The notes under the pieces are model-generated. The model worked only from the letters and a program-made list of their open reading frames with translations. It searched no databases and was not told the DNA's origin. The translations under genes were made by a program, and so were the position numbers. Below, in pieces: positions 1-7,667 of a DNA stretch of 64,000 nucleotides. Source of the stretch: a virus; IMG/VR virus record IMGVR_UViG_3300006880_000001, positions 62,001 to 126,000 of that record, one strand, 5' to 3'. Each line of letters begins with the position of its first letter. Within the stretch, counting starts at the first letter, position 1.

Positions 1-144
1 CTCGACCTGCGCCTGCTGCGCGTTCGACAGCTGGACGGCCGAGAAGTAGCTGTCGTCGATCCAGTCACGGAGGGAGATCACGGTCCCGTCCGAGAGCTTG
101 ACCGTGGTCGTTCCTGGGGATACACCAACAGTTCCCTGCGACAT
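1..144 (-). CDS. Unknown small protein, 3' part outside window
   Basis: The gene runs off the left edge; 48 residues are visible. It starts at an ATG preceded by AGGAGA. The N-terminus contains VGVSPGTTT, which recurs near the start of the protein at 5429, and then a polar stretch (LSDGTVISLRDWIDD). No family recognised. It is the first visible member, reading leftwards, of the minus-strand block of presumed structural genes. Confidence 0.7.
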   Translation of the reverse strand, partial: MSQGTVGVSPGTTTVKLSDGTVISLRDWIDDSYFSAVQLSNAQQAQVE

Positions 145-233
145 TGTCTTTTCTCCTGAGAGGGTGAGGACTTGCAGCCCTATCGGGGAGGGCGGACCTC
201 CCTAGCGCAGGGCTTGGTGGACGTGGGTCGGGA

Positions 234-815
234 TCAGCCCCAGATCGTGCCGCCGTACGCGCCGGCGAGGTTCGACGTCTGGGGGCCGCCGAGCAGGTTG
301 ACCTGATCCGACTGCGCGGACTGGCCGAGCAGATCGACCGGCGGCGACTCCGACAGCGACGCACCGGCGATCGAGCCGCCGTTGATCATGCCGTAGGCCG
401 GCGACTGCGGAGTCGCGGCGGGCAGACCCATGGCGCCGTTCAGGTAGTCGACCTGGGGCAGGCCGAAGCCGTTCAGGTAGTCGACCTGGGGCAGGCCGAG
501 GGCCGCGGAGCCCATCAGGTGGCGCTCGACGAAACGCACGCCGGCCGAGACGAGGAGACCGAGACCGGCCATGACGCCGGCGCGGCGGGTCGAGGGCATC
601 GCCCACAGCCCCAGCGCAGCGGCCGCGCCGACGCCGAAGCCGACGTCGTCGCTCTTCATGTACCAGCTCGATCCCTTGTCCGTCGCCATGCGGACGAGGG
701 CGCTCACGATGGCGGGCGCGCCGGCGCCGATGAAGGCGCCGTACAGGGGAGGCAGGCCCTCGGGCTCGCCGAACTCGTTGAGGCCAAGCAGGTTGACCTC
801 GCTCAGGTGCTTCAT
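234..815 (-). CDS. Small multi-pass membrane protein with duplicated motif
   Basis: 193 aa. I start it at the ATG after GAGGAG rather than at the far-upstream ATG, which lies inside the preceding gene. Three hydrophobic stretches (about residues 23-42, 58-74 and 78-96) predict membrane insertion. They are followed by a tandem duplication of GLPQVDYLNG (residues about 107-128) and a Gly/Ser/Asn-rich tail. No homologue recognised. It is probably a virion or membrane component because it sits in a run of similar small membrane proteins. Confidence 0.8.
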   Translation of the reverse strand: MKHLSEVNLLGLNEFGEPEGLPPLYGAFIGAGAPAIVSALVRMATDKGSSWYMKSDDVGFGVGAAAALGLWAMPSTRRAGVMAGLGLLVSAGVRFVERHLMGSAALGLPQVDYLNGFGLPQVDYLNGAMGLPAATPQSPAYGMINGGSIAGASLSESPPVDLLGQSAQSDQVNLLGGPQTSNLAGAYGGTIWG

Positions 816-855
816 CTGTCGTCTCCTCTGGTGAAGGTCACGTGTGGCCTCGGGT

Positions 856-1065
856 TCAGCGGGCGCACTTGGCAGCGCCTCCCTTTTGGAAGGCCCATCC
901 GGTCTTGACGCGCTTGTCGGGGCAGAGTCGCCCCCAGCGCTTGGTTCGGCTGTTGTAGATGCAGCGGCAGCCGTCGGCATCGACGGCGGCACCGTCATCG
1001 CCCAGCCCCGCACCGCGGCGCTTCTTGCCGCGGCGGGGACCGTCGAGTGTGATCACGCTCGGCAT
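856..1065 (-). CDS. Basic Cys-containing mini-protein
   Basis: 69 aa, strongly basic, with a RRGKKRRG patch near the N-terminus and a Cys pair bracketing basic residues (CRCIYNSRTKRWGRLC), plus a C-terminal Cys. Its ATG overlaps the stop of the upstream gene (TGATG) and follows GAGGAG. It resembles in style the basic mini-proteins at 6987, 61579 and 61719. A nucleic-acid-binding or DNA-condensing virion role is an inference from composition only. Confidence 0.75.
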   Translation of the reverse strand: MPSVITLDGPRRGKKRRGAGLGDDGAAVDADGCRCIYNSRTKRWGRLCPDKRVKTGWAFQKGGAAKCAR

Positions 1066-1787
1066 CAGTGCTCCTCGCCCTCGTCGGGCAGCGGTGGCGG
1101 CGAAGGGGCTTGCGGCATGTTGGCCGCCGACTCGCGCATCGGGTTGACGAACTGGCGCCAGCCGCGCTGGTCGGCAGCCTCCTCGACGATCGCGGGGAGC
1201 CCGGCGGTCCACTGCTGGCCGACCGGGACTGCGTAGGCGCCGTGCTGCTCGGCGGTGATGATGGGCGTCGAGGTCGGCGGATGCATCGCCGCCGCGGTCG
1301 TCTTGCCGACGATGTTCATGGCGGCGGTCATGACCGGTTGCATCGGCGGTCGGCCCCAGGCGTAGCCGTGGACGTTGCGCAGCGTACCCGGCTGGAACGG
1401 CGCCGCGGCTTGAGGCGGGGTCGACGGCGAGGTGGCGACCGGCGTCGCCGCGGTCGTCGCGACGAGCGCCGCCGCGCGCTGGATGCGGCGCTTGAGGAAC
1501 CAGCCCCGGACGCGATCCACGAGGCGTGGCTTCCCGGCGCTGAAGCCGTAGTAGTACGGGAGCGGTGCGTAGCCGAGCCCGTTCACCGGCGGCGAAGTCG
1601 GCGGCGACACCACTGCAGTCGTGGCCGGCGCCGCGCTCGTGATCTCGATGCCGAACTGCGGCGCAGCGGTGAACTGCCAGGCGACGTTCATCGCCGCCTG
1701 GACCGGATGGTAGCCCGGAATCGGCTGGCGGACATTCGTCCACGACGTCACATCGGGGCGAACGTACGCGAACGGTGCCTTCTTCAT
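1065..1787 (-). CDS. Pro/Ala/Thr-rich unknown protein
   Basis: 240 aa. The start is the ATG lying 7 nt after a -10 hexamer (TACCGT on this strand), so the mRNA may be leaderless. The protein has an aromatic N-terminal part, a hydrophobic Ala/Val stretch after a basic WFLKRRIQR segment, and long proline-rich linkers. The acidic C-terminus overlaps the next gene's start. No family recognised. First gene of the leftward structural-type operon 1787-1. Confidence 0.75.
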   Translation of the reverse strand: MKKAPFAYVRPDVTSWTNVRQPIPGYHPVQAAMNVAWQFTAAPQFGIEITSAAPATTAVVSPPTSPPVNGLGYAPLPYYYGFSAGKPRLVDRVRGWFLKRRIQRAAALVATTAATPVATSPSTPPQAAAPFQPGTLRNVHGYAWGRPPMQPVMTAAMNIVGKTTAAAMHPPTSTPIITAEQHGAYAVPVGQQWTAGLPAIVEEAADQRGWRQFVNPMRESAANMPQAPSPPPLPDEGEEH

Positions 1788-1794
1788 AGTGTCG

Positions 1795-1821
1795 ACGGTA
1801 GCGTGGATCGAACCTGCGATC
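1795..1821 (-). promoter_or_regulatory. Class B promoter with GATCG-N6-CGATC operator
   Basis: On the minus strand GATCG-CAGGTT-CGATC is followed by an extended -10-like CGCTACCGT. The hexamer TACCGT ends 7 nt before the ATG at 1787. The same operator occurs at 4098, 10234 and 61517, and a degenerate one at 6380. Confidence 0.6.
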
Positions 1822-1913
1822 AACTGCCAAACATCGGAGATCCCACGCGTCGCGGGCGGTGCTCTCCGTTTTCGTGGGTGCGCATGGTCGACGAAGCGAG
1901 GTCGGGGCAGCGC

Positions 1914-2195
1914 TTATCGGCGCTTGCGCTTGTGCAGAAGGGCGTACGCGACCAGCGCGGCGATGCCGACACCACCGGCGATCTTGAGCGCGGGCCAGCG
2001 ATCGGTGATCGCGCCCAGGCCCGCTCGAACCGGATCGAGCATGTCGAACATCGGGAAGCCGAGGTTCGACCGTGCGCAGCCTGGGCAGCCGAGGTACTGC
2101 TGCTGCGTCGGAGGCCGCGTCGGAACGTTCGGGTTGAGCAGCGGGTTGATCCGCGGGTCCGCCGAGAACTGGTAGCTGGGGATGAGACCGAGCAT
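1914..2195 (-). CDS. Small C-terminally membrane-anchored protein
   Basis: 93 aa. The ATG follows GAGGAG. There is a short polar N-terminal region with CPGC, then one hydrophobic helix near the C-terminus (AGGVGIAALVAYALL) followed by a basic HKRKRR tail. This gives an N-out or tail-anchored topology with a basic cytoplasmic or interior end, as in several neighbours. Function unknown. Confidence 0.75.
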   Translation of the reverse strand: MLGLIPSYQFSADPRINPLLNPNVPTRPPTQQQYLGCPGCARSNLGFPMFDMLDPVRAGLGAITDRWPALKIAGGVGIAALVAYALLHKRKRR

Positions 2196-2197
2196 GA

Positions 2198-2965
2198 TCA
2201 ACTCCTCTGCTTTTTCTTCTTGGCGATGATGGCGAGAACGAGGACCCCGAAGACCGCGACGAAGCCGACGCCGGCGTACGGAGCCCACGGGGGGTAAGGC
2301 GAGGGCGGAGGCGGCGGGGGTAGTGGCGTCGACGCCGCGGCTGGCGCCGTCGTAGCGCACATGCCCTGTGCGACGGCGATGCCTTGCTGCGCCGACGCGG
2401 CTGCGCCGGCGCCTCCCTTGGCACCGGCCGCAACAGTTGCCGCGGTCGTGGCAGTCGAGTTGCCGACGAGCTTGCAGCCAGCGTCCTGAACGCCGTTGAC
2501 GGTCTTCCGTACCATGCGCGTCGTCCAGCTCGCGACGTCGCTGCCGGTCTGGCGGGCCTCACGGGAGACGACGCGGGCGACCGGTCGCGTGACCCTCTTG
2601 ACCTGGCGGCCGACGAAGTCGGTCCACCCGCCGAGCTCGCCTGGCGCGAAGTAGCTACCGAGCCCGCGCAGGAAGTAGCTACCGAGCGCGCCGCTGAGGC
2701 TGCGCTGGGCCTTCCCGAGACGGACGAGCTCCTTCACGATGCCGCTGGCGATCTCCGATCCAAGGGCCGCCTCGAGCGCGTCCTCGGCCGGAAGGCCCAT
2801 GCGCTGGAACCTCCGTGAGGTTGAGGCCGTCCGATCCGGGAGCGTGGGATCGATCGCGCTGAGGACGTTTTGCATGACCTCCGGGCGCAGCTGGACGGGA
2901 ACCTCCTTGAGGTCGTTCAGGATGCGCCGCGCGCTCTCGAGACCGGTTTGGAGGATCGGATCCAC
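2198..2965 (-). CDS. Membrane-anchored protein with proline hinge
   Basis: 255 aa. The N-terminal 130 residues are helical and polar. A repeated GSYFLRG/GSYFAPG motif follows, then basic residues, an Ala/Gly-rich low-complexity stretch and a PLPPPPPPSPYPP hinge. A single C-terminal membrane helix (about residues 228-247) ends in KKKKQRS. This tail-anchored architecture recurs through the 1-10 kb block. No homologue recognised. Confidence 0.8.
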   Translation of the reverse strand: MDPILQTGLESARRILNDLKEVPVQLRPEVMQNVLSAIDPTLPDRTASTSRRFQRMGLPAEDALEAALGSEIASGIVKELVRLGKAQRSLSGALGSYFLRGLGSYFAPGELGGWTDFVGRQVKRVTRPVARVVSREARQTGSDVASWTTRMVRKTVNGVQDAGCKLVGNSTATTAATVAAGAKGGAGAAASAQQGIAVAQGMCATTAPAAASTPLPPPPPPSPYPPWAPYAGVGFVAVFGVLVLAIIAKKKKQRS

Positions 2966-2969
2966 GAGA

Positions 2970-3284
2970 TCAGCGCCCCTTCATCGGCTTTCCGAAGCCC
3001 TGTGCGAGCATGAGCGCCGTCGGCAGAACGGGGATCGATCCGCCGAAGATCCACCAGCCGAGGCCCCAGAGCAGCGACTCGTGGTGGCGCTTGTATCCGT
3101 GGTAGGCTGCGAAGCCGCCCTGGAGGGTGTTCGCGAGCAGCAGCGCCACCTGGTAGGCCTTGGCCGCGGCGGGGTCGACCGCTGCAAGCTCACCCAACGC
3201 GCCGGCGATGGTGTGGTCGTCCATCTGTCGGTACTGGGCGAGCGCCGGATACATGCTCTGGCCGCGCATCTTGTAGCTGGGCAT
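2970..3284 (-). CDS. Small membrane protein
   Basis: 104 aa with two hydrophobic segments (AYQVALLLANTLQGGFAAY and LLWGLGWWIFGGSIPVLP) separated by a basic HGYKRHHES loop, and a basic GKPMKGR end. This is a two-helix hairpin topology like holins or virion membrane proteins, but nothing specific supports either. It lies a few bases upstream of the previous gene in the same operon. Confidence 0.75.
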   Translation of the reverse strand: MPSYKMRGQSMYPALAQYRQMDDHTIAGALGELAAVDPAAAKAYQVALLLANTLQGGFAAYHGYKRHHESLLWGLGWWIFGGSIPVLPTALMLAQGFGKPMKGR

Positions 3285-3295
3285 GGGGAGCTCCT

Positions 3296-4060
3296 TCAGG
3301 CGGGGACGTCGACCGGCTTGTCGAACGAGACGCCGGCGGTCTTGATCAGGAAGTCGAGGTGGCGCGCGTACGGCGCCTCATCGGCGAAGCGGCTGTTCGG
3401 CAGGGTGGTGTCCGCTGCGATCCACCGCTTCGGCGACAGCTTCGGCAGCCCCGCGACGACGTAGATGTGGCCCCAGTCCTGGCCGCGGACGCGCGTGACG
3501 CGTAGGCGGGGCTCGATCTGGTTCAAGGCCAGAAGGGTGGCGACGAGCGCGTTGTGATCGTCGCAGTCGCCGCCCTTGAACTCCCAGGTCCGCCACGGGC
3601 TCTGGTAGTAGTCGATCGCCTCGACCGAGCCGTCGGGGAACTTGATCGGCGCGACGTCGCCGGTGTAGCGGACGCGGCCCTTGACCGCGTCGTAGATGGA
3701 GCGCGCCTCGCAGTCACCGTCTCGCGCCGGGCACGAGTAGGTGAGCTGCAGCGCGAGCTTGCGCATCCGTGGGTCGTGGACGCCCTTCCACACACGATCC
3801 TGGATCAGGCGGACACGCTGGTCGATCGGCAGGAACGCCTGCCGGTAGTGCGCCAGCGTCATGTCACCGATCGTCTGCTGAAAGGCCATCCTGGGCCGAC
3901 GGGCGACGTGGGTCACGGTCTCGCCGCGACCGGCCAATCCCTTCCGCCCGCGGGCACCCGCGATCGGCCGCCGGCTGTACCAGCTGGCGGCGACGCCGAT
4001 GCCCAAGGCCGCGGCGGCAACCCCGGTTCCGAGGAGGAGGTACTTCTGCCAGTCCCGCAT
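3296..4060 (-). CDS. Membrane-anchored transglutaminase-like protein
   Basis: 254 aa. A membrane helix (residues 6-27) is followed by a transglutaminase-core cysteine-protease-like domain. The triad is visible: Cys166 in KGGDCDDHNA, His198 in DWGHIYVV and Asp217 in WIAADTT. Such domains cleave or cross-link proteins or peptidoglycan peptides. In a phage structural block a role in cell-wall entry or virion maturation is plausible but inferred. The start is 8 nt downstream of a -10-like TACCAT, and the gene diverges from 4132 across a shared operator. Family confident, substrate unknown. Confidence 0.85.
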   Translation of the reverse strand: MRDWQKYLLLGTGVAAAALGIGVAASWYSRRPIAGARGRKGLAGRGETVTHVARRPRMAFQQTIGDMTLAHYRQAFLPIDQRVRLIQDRVWKGVHDPRMRKLALQLTYSCPARDGDCEARSIYDAVKGRVRYTGDVAPIKFPDGSVEAIDYYQSPWRTWEFKGGDCDDHNALVATLLALNQIEPRLRVTRVRGQDWGHIYVVAGLPKLSPKRWIAADTTLPNSRFADEAPYARHLDFLIKTAGVSFDKPVDVPA

Positions 4061-4068
4061 CGTGGTCG

Positions 4069-4125
4069 ATGGTACACGGACCCCCCGAACTTCGCTAGAT
4101 CGCACCTTCGATCGACTGGTAGAGT
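4069..4125. promoter_or_regulatory. Bidirectional class B promoter region
   Basis: GATCG-CACCTT-CGATC at 4098-4113 lies between divergent genes. Plus strand: TGGTAGAGT (hexamer 4120-4125) is 6 nt before the ATG at 4132. Minus strand: TACCAT (4074-4069) is 8 nt before the ATG at 4060. Both would give leaderless or nearly leaderless mRNAs under one inverted-repeat operator. Confidence 0.6.
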
Positions 4126-4131
4126 GGGGCC

Positions 4132-4680
4132 ATGTCGCTCGGCATGATCACGGTTCCCGGTCTCGGCAACATCGCGTACACGGGGGCCTCGCGCCAGGAC
4201 ATGTCCCTCCTCGGCGCGTTCGGCGCGGACGTACCGGACCCCAACGTCAAGGCGTTGCAGGAGTCGCTGATCAAGCTCACCGTGTACGTTCCGACGGCGA
4301 ACCCCGGCGCCGCCACCGGCATCCTCGACGCCACCACCATCCAAGCGGTCGCCGCGGTCATCCCGACCCTGACCCGCTACCTGTCGAAGGACGTTGCGAC
4401 GGTCATCCAGTTCGCCTTGCTCGGTGCCGGTCTCTCCGAGACCGCCATGAACAAGGCGAAGCCCTACGTGAAGCAGTACGCTCGGGTCATCAAGACGGCC
4501 GTCGACGCCCTCTACATCGAGAAGTCGTCGAAACCCCCGGCGCCAGGGACCACCTCGACGCCGTACTACCAGCCGCAGACGTACGCGACCAAACCCTGGT
4601 ACACGACCGGCGTCGGTATCGCGGCACTGGCGGTCGGAAGCCTTCTTCTCCTCGGCGGCCTCTACGTCGCGGTGAAGTGA
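4132..4680 (+). CDS. C-terminally membrane-anchored protein
   Basis: 182 aa, first gene of a rightward structural-type operon. The N-terminal half (LQESLIKLTVY...TGILDATTIQAVAAVIP) is faintly like a peptidoglycan-binding helical repeat, where a small domain selects for 'G..d..T..Av', but the match is weak. A Pro/Thr/Tyr linker leads to a C-terminal membrane helix (about residues 157-178). Function unknown. Confidence 0.8.
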   Translation: MSLGMITVPGLGNIAYTGASRQDMSLLGAFGADVPDPNVKALQESLIKLTVYVPTANPGAATGILDATTIQAVAAVIPTLTRYLSKDVATVIQFALLGAGLSETAMNKAKPYVKQYARVIKTAVDALYIEKSSKPPAPGTTSTPYYQPQTYATKPWYTTGVGIAALAVGSLLLLGGLYVAVK

Positions 4681-4689
4681 GAGGTCCTC

Positions 4690-4854
4690 ATGCTCCCGAA
4701 CATGTTCTTCCCCGGAAGGGGCTTCCCGCCGACGCCGCCACCACCCAACCCCGAGCAGATCCAGCGGCGCTCCACCACGCTCACCATCGGCATCACCGCC
4801 GGGGTGGCAGTCCTTGCCGCGATCGGCGCGGCGTTCTTCCTCCGCCGTCGATGA
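4690..4854 (+). CDS. 54-aa single-pass membrane protein
   Basis: The short gene starts at an ATG after GAGG. The peptide has a proline-rich N-terminus (FPPTPPPPNP), then a membrane helix (TLTIGITAGVAVLAAIGAAF) and a FLRRR end. It lies directly between two membrane-protein genes in one operon. Tiny tail-anchored proteins of this type are common in membrane-containing virions and among holin or spanin accessories; no specific role can be assigned. Confidence 0.7.
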   Translation: MLPNMFFPGRGFPPTPPPPNPEQIQRRSTTLTIGITAGVAVLAAIGAAFFLRRR

Positions 4855-4863
4855 GGTGATGAA

Positions 4864-5385
4864 ATGGGTATTCGCGACGACCTGATGGCTCTCTTCAAGC
4901 TCATTCCGGGCGGCGGTACCGCAGCCCAGAAGATGACCGACTTCGAGGAGCTGATCAAAGCCAAGGCCCGCGAGGGCGCCGAGCAGGCGATCCCGACGAT
5001 CAAGGCACAGGTCGCCCAGCAGGTGACGCCGTACATCGCGGTGGCCCTCGCACTCGGTGCCATCGGCGCCGTCACCGGCGTCGCCGCCGTGGCGAAGACT
5101 CGCCGTCGCAGCCTCAGCGGCTTCGGGCACAGCGCTGGCGATCACCACGACCGCATGCACACCTCGCTACGGGCGGTGAGCCGCCACGCCAGCACCGCCG
5201 AGGAGGCCGCCTTCAGTCGCCAGTGCAAGCGATCGCTCGCCAACCTCCTGGCGGCGGAACGCGGGCACGGCGAGGCCGACGCCGAGAGCTCGGGGGCTGG
5301 GGAGACGCACAGCCCGGCGCTCCGCGCCCTCGACCGCGCGACCTCGTCCGCGCAGCGCCAGTTCGTCAAGCACTGCCTGAAGTAG
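4864..5385 (+). CDS. Unknown protein with one central membrane helix
   Basis: 173 aa. An amphipathic N-terminal half (EELIKAKAREGAEQ) is followed by a hydrophobic helix (about residues 58-79) and a His/Ser-rich polar C-terminal half. The start ATG follows GAGGTGATGAA. No family recognised; part of the 4132 operon. Confidence 0.75.
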   Translation: MGIRDDLMALFKLIPGGGTAAQKMTDFEELIKAKAREGAEQAIPTIKAQVAQQVTPYIAVALALGAIGAVTGVAAVAKTRRRSLSGFGHSAGDHHDRMHTSLRAVSRHASTAEEAAFSRQCKRSLANLLAAERGHGEADAESSGAGETHSPALRALDRATSSAQRQFVKHCLK

Positions 5386-5398
5386 GCGGCCGTCGACA

Positions 5399-5422
5399 GC
5401 CGGCGGCGCCTGATGGTACGCT
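5399..5422 (+). promoter_or_regulatory. Extended -10 promoter with GCCGGCGG element
   Basis: GCCGGCGG is followed by TGGTACGCT, and hexamer TACGCT ends 6 nt before the ATG at 5429. The same pair of elements (GCCGGCGG, then TGGTACGCT) precedes the gene at 15086, so these two form a third small promoter group. Confidence 0.45.
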
Positions 5423-5428
5423 GCCAGC

Positions 5429-5791
5429 ATGCCTGGCCACGTCGGCGTCTCGCCCGGTACGACCACGCTTCTCCTCGCCGGGCCGTGCTTCCCGATGGGC
5501 GAGGACAAGCCCGACGGTGGCGTCTGGCCGTGGCGCCACAACTGCCCTCAGTGCGCGAAGCCGGCAGCCCCGGCTGCGGCGGCACCGAAGGCGGCGCCGG
5601 CCGCGCCCCCTCCGATCGAGAACCGTCAGCTGTCGGTCTACTGGCCGTACGCACGGGACCAACAGCTCAGAGCCCCACAGCTCCTCGGCGCCGACGGATC
5701 GGCGCAGCACCAGGTCGGGATGGTCGTTGGGTTCCTCGCTGGCCTCGGGGGCGTCCTGCTGCTCGCGGCGAAGATGAAGAAGGGACGCTGA
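5429..5791 (+). CDS. C-terminally membrane-anchored protein sharing VGVSPGTTT
   Basis: 120 aa. The N-terminus carries VGVSPGTTT, identical to the start of the gene at 1-144(-). A CPQC pair, an Ala/Pro-rich linker and a C-terminal membrane helix (MVVGFLAGLGGVLLLAA) with a KMKKGR end follow. The start codon is 6 nt from a -10 hexamer. Its stop overlaps the next ATG (TGATG). Confidence 0.75.
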   Translation: MPGHVGVSPGTTTLLLAGPCFPMGEDKPDGGVWPWRHNCPQCAKPAAPAAAAPKAAPAAPPPIENRQLSVYWPYARDQQLRAPQLLGADGSAQHQVGMVVGFLAGLGGVLLLAAKMKKGR

Positions 5792-6378
5792 TGCGCGACA
5801 TCACCACCATCCTCGGCGCCGCCAACGGCCTGGGCCTTGTCCTCTCCCCCTGGGGCAACCTCCCGAACGGAGGGTCGCCGTGGGAGGTCGAGATGCTCTA
5901 CCCGGTCCCGGAGCCCCTCAAGCCCTACGACGCCATGTACAACACGCGCGGCGAGGCAGGCTTCTACCACGACTCGCCGATGGGTGGTGCGGGGCTCGGC
6001 TACATCCCGACCAACATCCAGGTCTCGAGCCAGGCCTGCTACGTCCCCTTCCAGAACGCGCCGATCACCACCGCCGAGGTCTTCTGGCCGACCTCGTGGG
6101 TGCCGCCGAACGGGTGGTCGCCGGCGGGTGGTTACGGCCCTCAGCCCACGTGGCGGAAGCGGGGTCTCGGCGAGACGGCGGCCGAAGCTGCGGTCGAAGA
6201 CGCCGCGCGCCACCAGCGCAAGGTGTTCATCCTCCAGGTCCTCACGACCACCGCCGTCGTCGCCGTGTCCGCGCTGAACTTCTACCGCGGCATCAAGGAG
6301 GAGGCGGTGAAGCGGCGGGTGGCGAGCGCGAGCGGAACCGCGGGGATCGGGCGCGCCCGGTCTCGGCGTCGGCGTTGA
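5791..6378 (+). CDS. Unknown protein with C-terminal membrane helix
   Basis: 195 aa. The first 130 residues are rich in Pro, Gly, Tyr and Trp (SPWGNLPNGGSPW, WVPPNGWSPAGGYGP), an extracellular or virion-surface style composition. A membrane helix (KVFILQVLTTTAVVAVSAL) and a very basic tail (RARSRRRR) follow. No homologue recognised. Confidence 0.75.
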   Translation: MRDITTILGAANGLGLVLSPWGNLPNGGSPWEVEMLYPVPEPLKPYDAMYNTRGEAGFYHDSPMGGAGLGYIPTNIQVSSQACYVPFQNAPITTAEVFWPTSWVPPNGWSPAGGYGPQPTWRKRGLGETAAEAAVEDAARHQRKVFILQVLTTTAVVAVSALNFYRGIKEEAVKRRVASASGTAGIGRARSRRRR

Positions 6379-6379
6379 G

Positions 6380-6404
6380 GATCCCAGGTTCGATCTGGTA
6401 GCCT
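6380..6404 (+). promoter_or_regulatory. Class B-like promoter
   Basis: GATCC-CAGGTT-CGATC, a degenerate copy of the operator, directly abuts TGGTAGCCT. Hexamer TAGCCT ends 7 nt before the ATG at 6412. The spacer also contains GGGAGG, which could serve as a ribosome binding site if transcription starts further upstream. Confidence 0.55.
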
Positions 6405-6411
6405 GGGAGGC

Positions 6412-6990
6412 ATGACAGCCTTCCTCGCGGCCTCCGACCGGGACAACCTCACGGTCGTTAAGAGGGGCCTCCTCGAGCCGCTGGATGCGCTGATCCGGAG
6501 CCAACTCGGCACCACGCGCGTCCGTACACCCACCTTCGGCTCGGGGCTGGCGACGACCTCGCTGCTCAACACCGGGGTCATCTACTGGCCGCAGAGCGCG
6601 CTCGCCGACGTCCGCCAGGCATGGCAAGGCCTGGCCCAGAGCCACGCGCTCTACGGGCCGGTGGCCGACTTCCCGCTCAAGCCCAGCCTCGACGCCGAGC
6701 CCAGCCTGGCCGAGGGCATCGCGAAGGGCGGCGTCACCGGCGTCGCGCAGGCCACCCAGGCCTTCGTCCTCTTGACGACGCCGCTCGCGGCCAAGGGCGC
6801 CGCGATGCGGTTCTTGACGCTGGCGAACATCGACGAGTCACCGCTCCTCGACACCGCCGCGCTCGTCGGCGGGTCCAAGACCGGCTTCCTGTGGGGCTTC
6901 CTCGCCGGCGTCGGCTACCTGGCGTGGCTCCACCGCGAGGGCATCGGGCACGTCGTCTCGAAGGTTCGAGGCGCGCTGAGGCAGCCATGA
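6412..6990 (+). CDS. Unknown membrane-associated protein
   Basis: 192 aa. A soluble N-terminal half is followed by hydrophobic segments (ATQAFVLLTTPLAAKGAAM and TGFLWGFLAGVGYLAWL) and a basic C-terminus. The stop overlaps the next ATG (ATGA). First gene of a three-gene run 6412-7667 together with a basic mini-protein and a membrane protein. Confidence 0.75.
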   Translation: MTAFLAASDRDNLTVVKRGLLEPLDALIRSQLGTTRVRTPTFGSGLATTSLLNTGVIYWPQSALADVRQAWQGLAQSHALYGPVADFPLKPSLDAEPSLAEGIAKGGVTGVAQATQAFVLLTTPLAAKGAAMRFLTLANIDESPLLDTAALVGGSKTGFLWGFLAGVGYLAWLHREGIGHVVSKVRGALRQP

Positions 6991-7238
6991 AGGGTCCGTA
7001 CTGCGAGAAGGTCGTCCACGCGAAGAGCTACTTCGACAAGCGCAGCTTCCGCACGAAGCGCCGCGGCAAGGTCGAGCTCCTCATCGGGTGCCCCCGTGGG
7101 AAGTGGATGCCCAAGGCGAAGTACAAGGGCAAGAAGGGCCGCTGTGCTGTCGGCACCCGAGCGCACGTGGTGAGGACTCCCCTCAAGGGCATGCGGTGTC
7201 CAGCCGGGGCCAAGCGTCGCACCAGACGAACGAGGTGA
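6987..7238 (+). CDS. Basic Cys-containing mini-protein
   Basis: 83 aa, about one third Lys/Arg, with Cys residues spaced through basic loops (CEKVVHAKSYF, CPRGKWMPKAKYKGKKGRC, RCPAGAKRRTRRTR). No acidic patches. Composition fits DNA condensation or packaging inside a virion, or RNA binding; this is inference. Overlaps the upstream stop by ATGA. Confidence 0.75.
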   Translation: MKGPYCEKVVHAKSYFDKRSFRTKRRGKVELLIGCPRGKWMPKAKYKGKKGRCAVGTRAHVVRTPLKGMRCPAGAKRRTRRTR

Positions 7239-7244
7239 TCTTCG

Positions 7245-7667
7245 ATGTCTCGCCCCAACCAACGCCGTTACGTTCGAACCCTGCCTCGTGCGCCGCGTCC
7301 ATACCGGCGGCGGAGCGCGGGAGCGATCTCCGAGTACGCCCTCGGCGCGCCAGCGCTGCCGACCTACCGGACCGTCGCCGGCGTCCTCGAGAAGAAGACC
7401 GGCTCCGGCGCTGCGCTCGCGGGCTGGACCTTCCTGCGGGGCGTCTTCCTGATCGGCCTGCCGTTCCTCATCGTCGGCACGCCGTGGCGGAAGGTCGTGG
7501 CCGGCGCAGCGCTCTCGTCGTCGCTGATGTCGCTCTTCACGCTCCTGCGCATCTTCAACGCGCGGGAAGAGATCCGACGTGAGATGATCCGTGCCGAGCT
7601 CCCCCGCGTCCCCAACTGGGCGCGGCGGCGGCTCCGCGGTGCTGGCTTCCGTCCGACCGAGGACTAG
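7245..7667 (+). CDS. Small two-helix membrane protein
   Basis: 140 aa. A basic N-terminus (RAPRPYRRRSAG) is followed by two hydrophobic helices (LRGVFLIGLPFLIVGTP and VVAGAALSSSLMSLFTLL) and an Arg-rich amphipathic C-terminus. Its end meets the convergent gene at 7664. Function unknown. Confidence 0.75.
   Translation: MSRPNQRRYVRTLPRAPRPYRRRSAGAISEYALGAPALPTYRTVAGVLEKKTGSGAALAGWTFLRGVFLIGLPFLIVGTPWRKVVAGAALSSSLMSLFTLLRIFNAREEIRREMIRAELPRVPNWARRRLRGAGFRPTED

Noticed and set aside
856-2562. 568-codon open frame on the minus strand
   Set aside because: It runs through several well-supported overlapping small genes in another frame and has Arg/Pro-rich shadow composition; only its last 69 codons are a real gene.
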